From positions 62,001 to 126,000 of the forward strand of contig NZ_JACJVO010000036.1 in the NCBI RefSeq assembly GCF_014212055.1: a stretch of DNA of 64,000 nucleotides, written 5' to 3'. Shown here piece after piece: positions 17,541 to 26,744 of the stretch; positions within the stretch are counted from its first letter, which is position 1, and every line of letters begins with the position of its first letter. The translations under genes were made by a program, and so were the position numbers. The notes under the pieces are model-generated. The model saw only the letters and a program-made list of their open reading frames with translations. It did no database searches and was not told where the DNA came from. The DNA is from Cohnella zeiphila. Its GTDB lineage: Bacteria; Bacillota; Bacilli; Paenibacillales; Paenibacillaceae.

Positions 17541-17580
17541 CGCGGCATTGTCCATTTTTTGGGCAATAGCCGCGGTTTTC
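17541..17580. terminator. Shared bidirectional terminator between GH42 and AraC genes
   Basis: CGCGGC-ATTGTCC pairs with GGGCAAT-(A)-GCCGCG, with T runs on both strands. It lies between two convergent genes. Confidence 0.75.
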
Positions 17581-17625
17581 TGACGTTTCAACACCGTCGC
17601 TTCGGATTTTTTCAAATTCGTCCAT

Positions 17626-18519
17626 TTAAATCCCTGATGAGTAATAGGTCTTATATTCGGACGGAGTCATATTCATGTAGATTTTGAACCATTTGGAAAA
17701 GTAACTGGCATTCTGATAACCCGCTTCCAGTGAAGCTTCTATCACGTTGCAAGAACCGGTACGCAACAAGGAGGCAGCTTTATTAATTCGAATAAAGTTT
17801 AAATATTCCATTGGCCTCATACCAGTCTGGTCCTTGAAAAATTTACAAAAATGGGATCTGCTTAGAGATGCAACGGATGCTAATTGGTTTAAATCCAGCT
17901 TCCTGAAAGAATTGTTCTCCATATAAGCTAATACACGTTTTATTTGATGATTTAGTTCATGCCCATGTCGTTTTTGTGAATGTAGCTTGGTCTCGACTAA
18001 ACCCAATCGATAAATATCCGCGATGAATAAAAGCAATTTGGCCTTTATGCTTAATTCGTATGCGGGATATCCGCCGGCGAAGCATGAAAGGATTTGTCGA
18101 ATATAGTTTAGCAATTCAACATACTCCTCTGTTTCCGCAGATAACAATGCCGGCAATCTGGAGGATCCGCTCAGAATCGGAACCAAGAAATGTTCCTGAA
18201 TCCGATCGTTATGAAGGGATGACAGCCAAGATAATTTAAACACAATGGAGTAAAAGAACACCCCGCCACCATCATTGCTTACCCCGGAATGTAACTCGCC
18301 AGGGTGAACAATCAGCGCCTCTCCGGTTCTTATTTCAAACTCCCGGCTCTCAATTTTGAAAGTAGCCGTCCCTTTTGCCAGATAAATCATTTCCAATTCG
18401 TTATGCCAATGAATGGGCAGAATCGTATGAACATTCCCTGGATGTTCAATGGTATAAATATGAAATGGAAAGTCGGGGACGCCATGGTGGGAATTCTCTC
18501 GATAACGATGCTCGAACAC
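17626..18519 (-). CDS. AraC-family regulator with cupin sensor
   Basis: 297-residue soluble regulator. The N-terminal cupin-like half (about residues 10-150) has IHWHNELEMIYLAKGTATF and ALIVHPGELHSG, a likely sugar pocket. The C-terminal AraC double helix-turn-helix (about 195-295) includes LNQLASVASLSRSHFCKFFK and YQNASYFSKWFKIYMNMTPSEYK. It starts at GTG 18519 behind GGAGGT. It is divergent from the sensor-regulator at 18710, and promoter element B lies between them. It is one of the two best candidates for the protein that binds element B and its distant copy at 50294. The ligand is unknown. Confidence 0.88.
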   Translation of the reverse strand: MFEHRYRENSHHGVPDFPFHIYTIEHPGNVHTILPIHWHNELEMIYLAKGTATFKIESREFEIRTGEALIVHPGELHSGVSNDGGGVFFYSIVFKLSWLSSLHNDRIQEHFLVPILSGSSRLPALLSAETEEYVELLNYIRQILSCFAGGYPAYELSIKAKLLLFIADIYRLGLVETKLHSQKRHGHELNHQIKRVLAYMENNSFRKLDLNQLASVASLSRSHFCKFFKDQTGMRPMEYLNFIRINKAASLLRTGSCNVIEASLEAGYQNASYFSKWFKIYMNMTPSEYKTYYSSGI

Positions 18520-18534
18520 AAATATACCTCCATC

Positions 18535-18597
18535 ATAATATCGTGATAAGTATACACAATATCCTGCTAGATTTCATTCGTATCCCAATAATATAAT
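18535..18597 (+). promoter_or_regulatory. Promoter/operator element B, copy 1
   Basis: ATAATATCGTGATAA at 18535 is followed by TCCTG-TAGATTT and a perfect TATAAT box at 18592-18597. The same pattern with identical 57-base spacing recurs at 50294-50356. It faces the sensor-regulator gene at 18710 and also lies in the upstream region of the divergent AraC gene. Confidence 0.65.
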
Positions 18598-18634
18598 TAT
18601 CATAAAGGGTTTGCCGCTGTTCACCCGGATAACT

Positions 18635-18648
18635 TGAAAGCGGATTCA
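18635..18648 (+). promoter_or_regulatory. cre-like site downstream of promoter B1
   Basis: TGAAAGCGGATTCA matches the CcpA consensus TGWNANCGNTNWCA at all but one fixed position. It lies just downstream of the TATAAT box, a usual place for repression by road-block. Confidence 0.4.
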
Positions 18649-18709
18649 ATAAATATAAAATTACAAATATTGCAATATCACTGCGCTCGATTGCAAATGG
18701 GGGGAGCCA

Positions 18710-20965
18710 ATGAAGAAGTCCTGGTTGTTTAAGACGCTTTTGTTTAATTTGTTCATTTTTTTGTTTGTTGCTGCTTTTTTGCTGTTTTTATTGTTTCATC
18801 TTCTGACGAAACAAAACGAAGATGAAATGACCCATGTCAGCAGGCAATACGCCATTCAAGTCATGCAGACCGTCGATTCCCACTTGCAATCCATCGACCA
18901 GAATATGCTGAAAGGGCTGCTCACCTCTACGGGATTGAACAATTTCATTAAAAACGGGGCTCAAGATCAATATTATTTGAACTACACCATCGTGCAGGAT
19001 TTATTAAAATTAAAGGATTCCAACTCATTAATCCACTCCATCTATCTGGTGCATCCCAAACAAAACTATGTTCTTAGCACCAGTACCATCCAATCGCTGC
19101 CCCAATATGGAGATTACTCGTTTGTTAAGACGACAGTCGAGCAGGTCGCTTCGATCTACTGGTCGGATGCCCGGTGCTTTAGCGAATTCGAGAATCAGGC
19201 ATGCACGCATGTGGTCAGCTTGGTCCGTCGGTATCCTTCTGCCTCAAATGAAGGCATTTATTTGGTGGTCAACATCTCCGTCAGCTCGATCAATCAGTTG
19301 ATTAAATCCTTTTACGACTTTAAGCTGCACGAAATTCAGATCAGCGATCGTTCGGGCCAACTGTTTCTCGATTCGAAAAACGACATGACTAGGGAAGCGT
19401 TGGACAAGGTCGTTTCGTCCTCAGTCACCTCCCCTTATACGGGATGGTCCGTAGCCAGCGGTTCCGAAAATCAGAATATTGTTTTTGCGATCCACTTGCT
19501 GACGAACATATGGATGTTTGTCGGGATTATATTTGTGGCGGTCGGTTCCGTGGTTATCATTATCAGAACCCGCAAACAATATATACCGATTCAAAAAATA
19601 TTTTTGCGGCTGAATTCATTGCCCATTTTTAAATCGACGCATCTTCTTACCGGCAAAAACGAGCTGTCCGTCATTGAATCCGCCTTCAATCTGATGATCG
19701 AACAGTCGTCTCAATTTCAGTTGTTGATGGAAGAAGACAAACATTTGCGAAAGCGTCAGCTTTTTTACGAATTGATCGAAGGCTCCACCAGAATTTCAAT
19801 TGAGGAATGGCAGGAATACGAGGACAATCTAAGTGTGCCCCGGCTTTTGCCCTATCAATGGATCGCGATTATTGAAATTGACCGTTTTCAGCTATTCGGA
19901 GAGACCTATTCGCCACGGGATCAAAACTTGCTGCGGTTTATTCTGATTCAAGTCCTGCAAGAAATCGTCGGGTCCCATGAAGGCGCCGTCTGGTCGGACT
20001 GGGTTTCGCCCCAGCGGCTTTGCAGTCTGATGCAATTCAAAGTGCGTCAATTCGATCAAGTCCATGAGGTCGTCCATCGGCTTCATGACTGGGTGAACGA
20101 TAATTTGAAATTTTCCGTGACGATCGGGGTCGGGGAGCAGGCCGATTCGATCGGGACCATTTCCGAATCGTACAAAGAAGCCATGATTGCCATCCAGTAT
20201 AAGGCAACGATTGGCGCCTCCAATATTATCTTTTATCGTGACGTACAAAAGCTTGATAACCGCAAATCCTTTTACGATATTTATGTTCGGTTTCAACTGT
20301 TGGCTCAGAGCATGAGAATTCAGGAGGAACAATGGAAGGAAAAGTTCGCGGACGTCTTTCGGATCATGAAAGAGTGCCGTCTATCCCGGGATGATGTAGC
20401 CCGGCTTCTTTTGTTTTTTATCAGCCAATTCGAACATCAAGAATCAATCAATTCCCAAGATCAGCCGCGAGGCTATCAAGTCCGGTTAGAGCAGATGAAG
20501 GCGCAGATCGACCAATTCGAGGAGATTGAGCAGCTACAGAACGAGTTTTATTCGGAATTGACCGAGCTGTTAGAGGCCATCAAGACCGATCGAGTTCAGC
20601 GAAAACAACATCATTTGATCCACGAAATCAGAGAGTATATCGAAGCTCATTTTACGGATTCCAATTTGTCGCTGGAGCTGTTCAACGATAAATTCGGAAT
20701 TGGTGTAAAAAATTTAAGCAAGCTTTTTAAAGAAGAATTTGGGGTGAACTTTATCGATTACTTGACTCATCTGAGAATAGAGCGGGCTAAAAGCCTGCTG
20801 CTCGAAACGGACAGGCCTGTTCAGGAAATAGCCGAGGAGGTCGCGTATTCCGGAGCGATCGCTTTTGGGCGTGTATTCAAAAGAATCGTCGGGGTTACCC
20901 CCAGCGTTTACCGGGAACAGATCAAAACGAACGGCGAAACAAGGGTTGTAGAAAACGATTCATAA
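18710..20965 (+). CDS. Membrane-bound AraC-family sensor-regulator
   Basis: 751-residue one-component regulator. A membrane helix at about residues 7-32 and a second at about 261-285 flank an extracellular sensing domain. After a HAMP-like linker and a middle region comes the C-terminal AraC DNA-binding domain (about 640-735), with NDKFGIGVKNLSKLFKEEFG and YSGAIAFGRVFKRIVGVTPSVYR. ATG 18710 follows GGGGGGAG. It is transcribed from promoter element B and precedes ABC importer 2, so it probably controls that importer and perhaps itself. It is the same architecture as the regulator at 7261. Confidence 0.87.
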   Translation: MKKSWLFKTLLFNLFIFLFVAAFLLFLLFHLLTKQNEDEMTHVSRQYAIQVMQTVDSHLQSIDQNMLKGLLTSTGLNNFIKNGAQDQYYLNYTIVQDLLKLKDSNSLIHSIYLVHPKQNYVLSTSTIQSLPQYGDYSFVKTTVEQVASIYWSDARCFSEFENQACTHVVSLVRRYPSASNEGIYLVVNISVSSINQLIKSFYDFKLHEIQISDRSGQLFLDSKNDMTREALDKVVSSSVTSPYTGWSVASGSENQNIVFAIHLLTNIWMFVGIIFVAVGSVVIIIRTRKQYIPIQKIFLRLNSLPIFKSTHLLTGKNELSVIESAFNLMIEQSSQFQLLMEEDKHLRKRQLFYELIEGSTRISIEEWQEYEDNLSVPRLLPYQWIAIIEIDRFQLFGETYSPRDQNLLRFILIQVLQEIVGSHEGAVWSDWVSPQRLCSLMQFKVRQFDQVHEVVHRLHDWVNDNLKFSVTIGVGEQADSIGTISESYKEAMIAIQYKATIGASNIIFYRDVQKLDNRKSFYDIYVRFQLLAQSMRIQEEQWKEKFADVFRIMKECRLSRDDVARLLLFFISQFEHQESINSQDQPRGYQVRLEQMKAQIDQFEEIEQLQNEFYSELTELLEAIKTDRVQRKQHHLIHEIREYIEAHFTDSNLSLELFNDKFGIGVKNLSKLFKEEFGVNFIDYLTHLRIERAKSLLLETDRPVQEIAEEVAYSGAIAFGRVFKRIVGVTPSVYREQIKTNGETRVVENDS

Positions 20966-21148
20966 TAGAAAAGGGTTTAGCCTCCGAAAACGAGCCCGAC
21001 AATCATTCGATTGCCGGGTAGCGTAGAAAATGATTTATAAAGGAAAAGGATTTATTGCCCAAATCGCTGCGACCATTTTATATTTAGCGTGCATCCTGAA
21101 TGCGTTTACGATGCACATTACAAACGGATGGGGAGGTGAAATGGAACA

Positions 21149-22048
21149 GTGGTTTTAAAAAAGATGAAGCGGCATTGGCAGCTTTATTTCGTCGTTCTGA
21201 TCCCCATGCTTTATGTCATCATCTTTAAATACGTACCTATGTACGGGGCTTTGATCGCGTTTAAAGATTACCATGTCGTGCAAGGAATTTTAGGAAGTCC
21301 ATGGGCGGGGCTGAAACACTTCGAGTACTTTTTTAATTCCCCTAATTTCTGGCCGATCTTTAACAACACACTAGGGATAAGCTTGTATGCGCTTGCGGTC
21401 GGTTTTCCCGTACCGATTGCGCTCGCATTGGCGCTGAACGAAGTTCGGCAGGGGGCATTCAAGCGGCTCGTGCAGATGGTGACCTACGCTCCTTACTTTA
21501 TCTCCACCGTCATCATGGTATCGATTGTTTTGCTGTTTTTAGACCCTCACGTAGGAATTGTGAACATGCTCATACAGGCGCTCGGCTATCAACCGATCAA
21601 CTTTATGGGCACTGCCGGCTTCTTTAAGACGATCTATGTGTTGTCCGATGTCTGGCAGAACGCCGGTTACGCAGCCATTATCTATATTGCGGCGTTGGCG
21701 GGCATCAATACGGATTTATATGAAGCGGCTCGGGTAGACGGCGCTTCGCGTTTTCAGAAGATGCTTCATGTAGACCTTCCGGGGATTATGCCGGTCGCAG
21801 TTGTCATGCTGATTTTGAGCGTCGGCGGCATCATGAACGTCGGATTCGAGAAGATCTACCTCATGCAGAACCAACTGAATGTTGTGTCTTCGGAAGTGAT
21901 AGCAACTTATGTGTACAAAGAAGGTTTGCTTGGCGCCAATTTTAGTTTTTCCGCTGCGGTAGGTTTGTTTAATTCGGTGATCAATGTGATTTTGTTGGTT
22001 ACGGTCAATCAAGTTGCCCGAAGATATTCAGAGAACAGCTTATGGTAG
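21149..22048 (+). CDS. ABC sugar permease 2a (LplB type)
   Basis: 299-residue six-helix permease, starting LYFVVLIPMLYVIIFKYVPMYG and with the EAA loop YEAARVDGASRFQKMLHVDLPGI. GTG 21149 is preceded by GGAGGTG at suitable distance; an ATG at 21141 is in another frame and opens only five codons, overlapping the start. It is close in sequence to permeases at 9732 and 48319. It forms importer 2 with the next two genes, and lacks an own ATPase. Confidence 0.9.
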   Translation: MVLKKMKRHWQLYFVVLIPMLYVIIFKYVPMYGALIAFKDYHVVQGILGSPWAGLKHFEYFFNSPNFWPIFNNTLGISLYALAVGFPVPIALALALNEVRQGAFKRLVQMVTYAPYFISTVIMVSIVLLFLDPHVGIVNMLIQALGYQPINFMGTAGFFKTIYVLSDVWQNAGYAAIIYIAALAGINTDLYEAARVDGASRFQKMLHVDLPGIMPVAVVMLILSVGGIMNVGFEKIYLMQNQLNVVSSEVIATYVYKEGLLGANFSFSAAVGLFNSVINVILLVTVNQVARRYSENSLW

Positions 22049-22063
22049 AGAAGGAGGATGGAG

Positions 22064-22963
22064 ATGGCGAACAAAGGGGCTATTCGGGAATCACTCAACG
22101 ACAGAGTGTTTATGTTCCTTATTTATGCGCTTCTAACCGTATTTTTTCTTGTCGTTCTGTATCCGCTTGTCTACATTTTCAGTTCCTCGTTCAGTTCGCC
22201 GCAAGCCGTATTGTCCGGAAGGGTCTGGTTGTGGCCGGTGGAGCCTACGCTAATGGGATATCAAGCCGTGTTTAAAAATCCGCAAATTGGCATCGGCTTT
22301 GCAAATTCCGTCTTTTATGCATTTTTTGGCACATTCATTAATGTCACGCTGACCGTTATGCTTGGTTATGCGTTATCGGTCAAGGGCTTTTATGGCAGGC
22401 AAGCGATAATGGGAATGCTGGTGTTCACCCTCTTGTTCAGCGGAGGCCTCATCCCGACTTATTTGGTTGTCAAAGGCTTGGGGATTCTAAATACGCGCTG
22501 GGCGATGCTGCTGCCGGGAGCTTTGGCGGTCTGGCAAGTGATTATAACGAGAACTTTTTTTCAGGCTACCATTCCGAACGAGCTTCGGGAGGCCGCCGAG
22601 ATAGACGGCTGCAGAGACGTCGGTTTTATGGCAAGGGTAGCTTTTCCGCTCGCGAAACCGATTATAGCCGTATTGTTTCTGATGTACGCCGTCGGCAACT
22701 GGAACGCTTATTTCGATGCGCTGATCTATTTGAAATCGCCCAATCTGTTCCCCTTGCAAATCATCTTACGCAACATTTTGGTGATCAATTCGGTCGATCC
22801 CACCATGATGATCAACGTCAACGAGATGGCGGCACGAGAAGGGCTGAAAAACTTGCTGAAATATTCCTTGATTGTCGTTTCCAGCGGACCGGTATTGATT
22901 CTCTACCCTTTCATACAAAAATATTTTGTCAAGGGCATGATGATCGGTTCGCTAAAGGGATAG
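22064..22963 (+). CDS. ABC sugar permease 2b (LplC type)
   Basis: 299-residue six-helix permease partner. The EAA loop reads REAAEIDGCRDVGFMARVAFPL, and the tail is the family-typical QKYFVKGMMIGSLKG. Of two adjacent ATGs (22058, 22064) the second is better spaced from AAGGAGG at 22051-22057. It lies directly behind permease 2a. Confidence 0.9.
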   Translation: MANKGAIRESLNDRVFMFLIYALLTVFFLVVLYPLVYIFSSSFSSPQAVLSGRVWLWPVEPTLMGYQAVFKNPQIGIGFANSVFYAFFGTFINVTLTVMLGYALSVKGFYGRQAIMGMLVFTLLFSGGLIPTYLVVKGLGILNTRWAMLLPGALAVWQVIITRTFFQATIPNELREAAEIDGCRDVGFMARVAFPLAKPIIAVLFLMYAVGNWNAYFDALIYLKSPNLFPLQIILRNILVINSVDPTMMINVNEMAAREGLKNLLKYSLIVVSSGPVLILYPFIQKYFVKGMMIGSLKG

Positions 22964-23004
22964 TGCGATCGCTGCAGTCCACTTAAATAATCGGAGGGGT
23001 TTGT

Positions 23005-24645
23005 GTGCTTAGAAAGATTAAAATGACGACCATTTTATCGTTGCTGCCGCTTCTGGTACTGGCCGGATGCGCGACCAAGCAAAGCGATGACGCCCAATCG
23101 ACCGGCAGTTCGTCCGCAAGCAAGCCGGTTAGTCTTTCCATCTTTGCGGCGCAAGACTCAACAAGAATCGATTACCCGAGCCAACCGTTCACCAAGTGGG
23201 TGGAAGACCAAACGGGCGTAAAAATCGACTGGCAGACCGTTCCTTCCACGGACACGAATGTCGTCAACGAAAAGAAGCAGCTTGCTCTTGCGAGCGGAGA
23301 TATTCCGGACGTATTTATGTCAGGCTTCTCCAAGGCTGAGGAGCAAAATTACGGATCGCAAGGGGTTCTGATTCCGTTAAACGATTTAATCGACCAATAC
23401 GCGCCCAATATCAAAAAGGCTATGGAAGACATCCCTTACCTGAAAGGCCAGATGACGGCGCCGGACGGCAACATCTACGGCATTCCTTCGATCAATGAAT
23501 GCTATCACTGCTCTTACGGACAAAAAATGTGGATCAACAAAGATTGGCTGGCGAAACTTGGACTTCAGATGCCGACGACGACCGCCGAATTCGAGCAGGT
23601 GCTGAAGGCGTTCAAAGAAAACGATCCGAACGGCAACGGCAAGCAGGACGAAATTGCCTTGAGCGGATTCCAGCAAAGCTGGAACGGCAATGTGGACGGC
23701 TTCCTGATGAATGCCTTTGTACCGGATGACAATACCTATTTCTTCACCGTCAACCACGGCAAAGTGGATCTTGCGGCCAATAAGCCCGAATGGAAGCAAG
23801 GACTCGAATATATGCATCGGTTGTTCACGGAAGGACTTATCGATCAAGGAGCCTTCACGCAAAACAATGACGCATTCGTCCAATTGGCCAACCATCCTGG
23901 CGACAACATCATTGGCGCATATACCGCAGGCCATCTCGGAATGGGTCCGAGCGTGACGGAGGGGCAGGACAGATGGAAGGAATATGAAGCGGTGCCTCCG
24001 CTAAAAGGACCAAATGGCGCACAATTCACTACGCACACCTTGAATCTCGGCGACGGCACGTTCGCCATCACGAATAAGGCATCGAAAGAACAGGCGATTG
24101 CCGCGATTAAACTCGCCGATTTTATGTATACCGAGCCATTCGCTACCAACGAAATGTACGGAATGTCCGGTGAATACGTCCGACCCGCCAATCCGGGCGA
24201 AAAGGATACGATGGGCAGACAGGCCAAATACACGGAAACGCCGGAAAACGGCAAAGTCGGGGAGTTGCGAGACGGCTGGGGGCAGATCGGTCCGGCGCTC
24301 AGGACCAAAGACTACCGGTTCTCGTTCACCGTTCCCGAGAATCCGTATACCCTGGTCGGTTACGAATATCTATTGACGCTCTCAACCCAAAAATACGAAG
24401 GCTTCGAGCCCAAAGAGGCGTTCCCTCAGTCGCTGTTCATCGACCCCGAAGACGCCGAGAACGTGCAGCACTTCCAGACGGATATCAACAAATATATTCA
24501 GGAATCCATGGTTCAATTTATTATGGGCAACAAGGATTTGAACAAGGATTGGAACTCGTATGTGGAAGGCTTCAATAAGCTGAATCTACCGACCTATGTC
24601 CAGATCATGCAGAAGGCATACGATTCGTACAAGCAAAACGGATAA
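23005..24645 (+). CDS. Sugar-binding lipoprotein of ABC importer 2
   Basis: 546-residue family-1 solute-binding lipoprotein. Signal peptide with lipobox LAGC, anchor Cys22, then a Ser-rich linker. It carries NECYHCSYGQKMW and the EF-hand-like loop DPNGNGKQDE, both shared with the importer 1 protein. It starts at GTG 23005 behind GGAGGGG. It is last in the operon, as in importer 1. The gene downstream is a GH29 fucosidase about 100 bases away with no clear terminator, so fucosylated oligosaccharides are a reasonable guess for its ligand. Confidence 0.9.
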   Translation: MLRKIKMTTILSLLPLLVLAGCATKQSDDAQSTGSSSASKPVSLSIFAAQDSTRIDYPSQPFTKWVEDQTGVKIDWQTVPSTDTNVVNEKKQLALASGDIPDVFMSGFSKAEEQNYGSQGVLIPLNDLIDQYAPNIKKAMEDIPYLKGQMTAPDGNIYGIPSINECYHCSYGQKMWINKDWLAKLGLQMPTTTAEFEQVLKAFKENDPNGNGKQDEIALSGFQQSWNGNVDGFLMNAFVPDDNTYFFTVNHGKVDLAANKPEWKQGLEYMHRLFTEGLIDQGAFTQNNDAFVQLANHPGDNIIGAYTAGHLGMGPSVTEGQDRWKEYEAVPPLKGPNGAQFTTHTLNLGDGTFAITNKASKEQAIAAIKLADFMYTEPFATNEMYGMSGEYVRPANPGEKDTMGRQAKYTETPENGKVGELRDGWGQIGPALRTKDYRFSFTVPENPYTLVGYEYLLTLSTQKYEGFEPKEAFPQSLFIDPEDAENVQHFQTDINKYIQESMVQFIMGNKDLNKDWNSYVEGFNKLNLPTYVQIMQKAYDSYKQNG

Positions 24646-24752
24646 ATGGGCCGAAACGCCAACATCGGGCTCTCAGGACATGCCGATTGCCGTTGGCAGG
24701 TTCGAGAGCCTGTTTGTCCGGAAAACCGAGAAACATCAAACGAGGTGTCAAG

Positions 24753-26480
24753 ATGAAGAAAGAACAAAAAAAAGCTTGGTGGAGAGAAAGCCGCTTCGGC
24801 ATGTTCATCCATTGGGGCGTATATAGTCGGATGGGCCAGGGAGAATGGGTGATGTACAATCAACGAATTCCGGTAAAGGAATATGAGAAGCTGGCCCAAG
24901 AGTTCAATCCCGTCCGGTACGACGCGGATGAATGGGTGCGAATCGCCAAGGAAGCGGGCATGAAATATATCGTCATCACCGCCAAGCACCATGACGGGTT
25001 TTCCATGTTCCGGACGAAAGCGGACTCTTTTAATATTGTCGACGGCACGCCTTACGGGAAAGATGTCATGACGGAGTTGGCGCGAGCCTGCGAACGGGAG
25101 GGCCTGAAGCTGTGCTTCTATTATTCCCACGTCCGCGAATGGCGCCATCCGCATGCTCAGAGCCTGGAAGCGATCGATCCGAACTTGTTCGGGAATTACG
25201 GCAACTTCTGGGACTATCCCGACGAGCAGCGTAAAAATCTTCAAATCTATTTGGACGAGTTTGACAAGCCGCAGTTGAGGGAGCTGCTTACCCAATATGG
25301 ACCCGTAGGCATTCTTTGGTTCGATACGCCATCCATGATCCGTCCCGACCAAGCGAAGGAGCTTGTCGACCTGGTTCGGGAGCTGCAGCCGGACTGTCTC
25401 ATCAACAGCCGCGTCTCCGACGACGACTCCGTGGATTACGATTATTTGAGTCTGGGCGATTGCGAGATACCGGGAATTCCGGTGGGAACAGATTGGGAAA
25501 CTCCCATGACCATCTGCACCTGGTGGGGATATTTCACGGGGGAAGGCAACGAATACCGCTCGACTCGGGAACTCGTTCGCCAACTGGTGGATATCGCCAG
25601 CTTGGGAGGCAATTATTTGCTTAACGTTGGTCCGAACGGCGAGGGGGAAATTCCGGACGAGGCTCAGCAGCGTCTGAGGGAGGTGGGCCGCTGGATGAAC
25701 GTCAACGGAGAAGCCGTCTATGGTACGGAAGGGTCTCCCTTTGCCACGCGTCCCCAATGGGGCAGGATCACAGTTAAAGGCGAGAAGCTTTATCTGCACG
25801 TTTATGAATGGCAGAACACGATCTATCTCTACGGATTACGGAACCGTGTGAACCGGTGTTATATCCTCTCCGATCCCAATTGTTCAATCGCCTATCGACA
25901 GTCCTCGACCCCTGCGCGAGAGTTTGAACGAATGGCGATTGAACTTCCCAGGGTGCCCCCGGACCCATATTGCACGTTGGTGGTACTTGAGCTGGAGGGA
26001 GCGCCCGATGTGGACCAGGCGATCATTCAGGACGAATCGCGGGAAATCGTGCTGCCTGCCAATAAGGCAGCCATACATCGGGAGGCGGAAGGGAGCAGAA
26101 TCAAGCTGGCTCGCACCGGAGGCATTCAAAATTGGTTCTGCTCGGAAGACTGGCTGAGCTGGGAATATATCGTGACGCAGCCGGGGGAGTATGAAGCCTC
26201 GCTTCTGGTGGGGACCGGTCCGAAATATCGAAAATGGGACTATGGCCACGAAGTGATAATTACGATTCATGGTCAGCGCTTGGCGTGCTTGGTTGAGGAG
26301 GATGAAGCTCTGGCCAATGAACCGCTGACGATCCGAGCCGGACGAATCCGGTTGGATCGGACCGGACAGTGCGACGCCCAAGTCAGGGCTTCTCTAATCA
26401 ATCGAAAAAATATGAAAGGGCTGCTGTTTTGGTCTCTGCAGCTCAAACCGGTTGACGGAGGACAGCAAGCCGAGATTTAA
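24753..26480 (+). CDS. GH29 alpha-L-fucosidase 1
   Basis: 575-residue GH29 enzyme, cytoplasmic. The barrel opens RFGMFIHWGVYS, has the substrate-binding pair in TAKHHDGFSMF and the nucleophile Asp191 in GILWFDTPS; a C-terminal beta domain follows. It removes alpha-L-fucose (or related L-galactose) from oligosaccharide ends. ATG 24753, before MKKEQKKAWW, is preferred; the frame extends further upstream but with no ribosome site there. It follows importer 2 and is followed by a second GH29 gene that has its own promoter element A. The two share only general GH29 features, so they probably cut different linkages. Confidence 0.9.
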   Translation: MKKEQKKAWWRESRFGMFIHWGVYSRMGQGEWVMYNQRIPVKEYEKLAQEFNPVRYDADEWVRIAKEAGMKYIVITAKHHDGFSMFRTKADSFNIVDGTPYGKDVMTELARACEREGLKLCFYYSHVREWRHPHAQSLEAIDPNLFGNYGNFWDYPDEQRKNLQIYLDEFDKPQLRELLTQYGPVGILWFDTPSMIRPDQAKELVDLVRELQPDCLINSRVSDDDSVDYDYLSLGDCEIPGIPVGTDWETPMTICTWWGYFTGEGNEYRSTRELVRQLVDIASLGGNYLLNVGPNGEGEIPDEAQQRLREVGRWMNVNGEAVYGTEGSPFATRPQWGRITVKGEKLYLHVYEWQNTIYLYGLRNRVNRCYILSDPNCSIAYRQSSTPAREFERMAIELPRVPPDPYCTLVVLELEGAPDVDQAIIQDESREIVLPANKAAIHREAEGSRIKLARTGGIQNWFCSEDWLSWEYIVTQPGEYEASLLVGTGPKYRKWDYGHEVIITIHGQRLACLVEEDEALANEPLTIRAGRIRLDRTGQCDAQVRASLINRKNMKGLLFWSLQLKPVDGGQQAEI

Positions 26481-26501
26481 AAGCAAGGAGGTTTTGCCTC
26501 C

Positions 26502-26609
26502 ATGACCGATCATACCGTCGCGAAGCGGATTATTTTCGCAAGCGGCAGCCCGACGGATGCGATGCATTTTATAGCGATGACGGAAAATGTAGCGCAAAAC
26601 AAAGCATAA
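26502..26609 (+). CDS. Possible 35-residue small protein
   Basis: A short frame begins at ATG 26502 with AAGGAGG ten bases before it and ends at TAA 26607-26609, right at the border of promoter element A. The peptide starts MTDHTVAKRIIFASGS. No known family is recognised. The ribosome site and a pyrimidine-rich inverted partner (GGAGG/CCTCC) could also form a small hairpin after the fucosidase gene. It may be a real small protein, a remnant of a gene start, or chance. Confidence 0.3.
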   Translation: MTDHTVAKRIIFASGSPTDAMHFIAMTENVAQNKA

Positions 26610-26661
26610 ATTTGCATGATTTGAAGAGGTTCAAGCTTAAATACGCTGTTATAATAATATT
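26603..26661 (+). promoter_or_regulatory. Promoter/operator element A, copy 2 (before GH29-2)
   Basis: Gapless match to 13539-13597 with AGCATAAAT, TTTGAAGAGG and a TATAAT -10 box at 26650-26655. It directs transcription of the GH29 gene that starts at 26745. Confidence 0.65.
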
Positions 26662-26663
26662 GA

Positions 26664-26678
26664 TGAAAACGCTTTTCA
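26664..26678 (+). promoter_or_regulatory. cre-like site before GH29-2
   Basis: TGAAAACGCTTTTCA is close to the CcpA box (one base longer in the second half than the strict consensus). It lies directly downstream of the TATAAT box of element A2, where binding would repress in the presence of glucose. Confidence 0.4.
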
Positions 26679-26744
26679 ACCAATGCTGACATCTTGGAGC
26701 TAACGTACCGCACGAAATATTCAACGAATTGGAGGCTGCTGTTC

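Noticed and set aside
20995-21017. Hairpin CCCGACAATC/GATTGCCGGG after the sensor-regulator gene as a terminator
   Set aside because: No T run follows; function unclear, not listed as a feature.
21141-21158. Five-codon frame overlapping the start of permease 2a as a regulatory leader peptide
   Set aside because: Too short and without family or regulatory parallel; probably chance.
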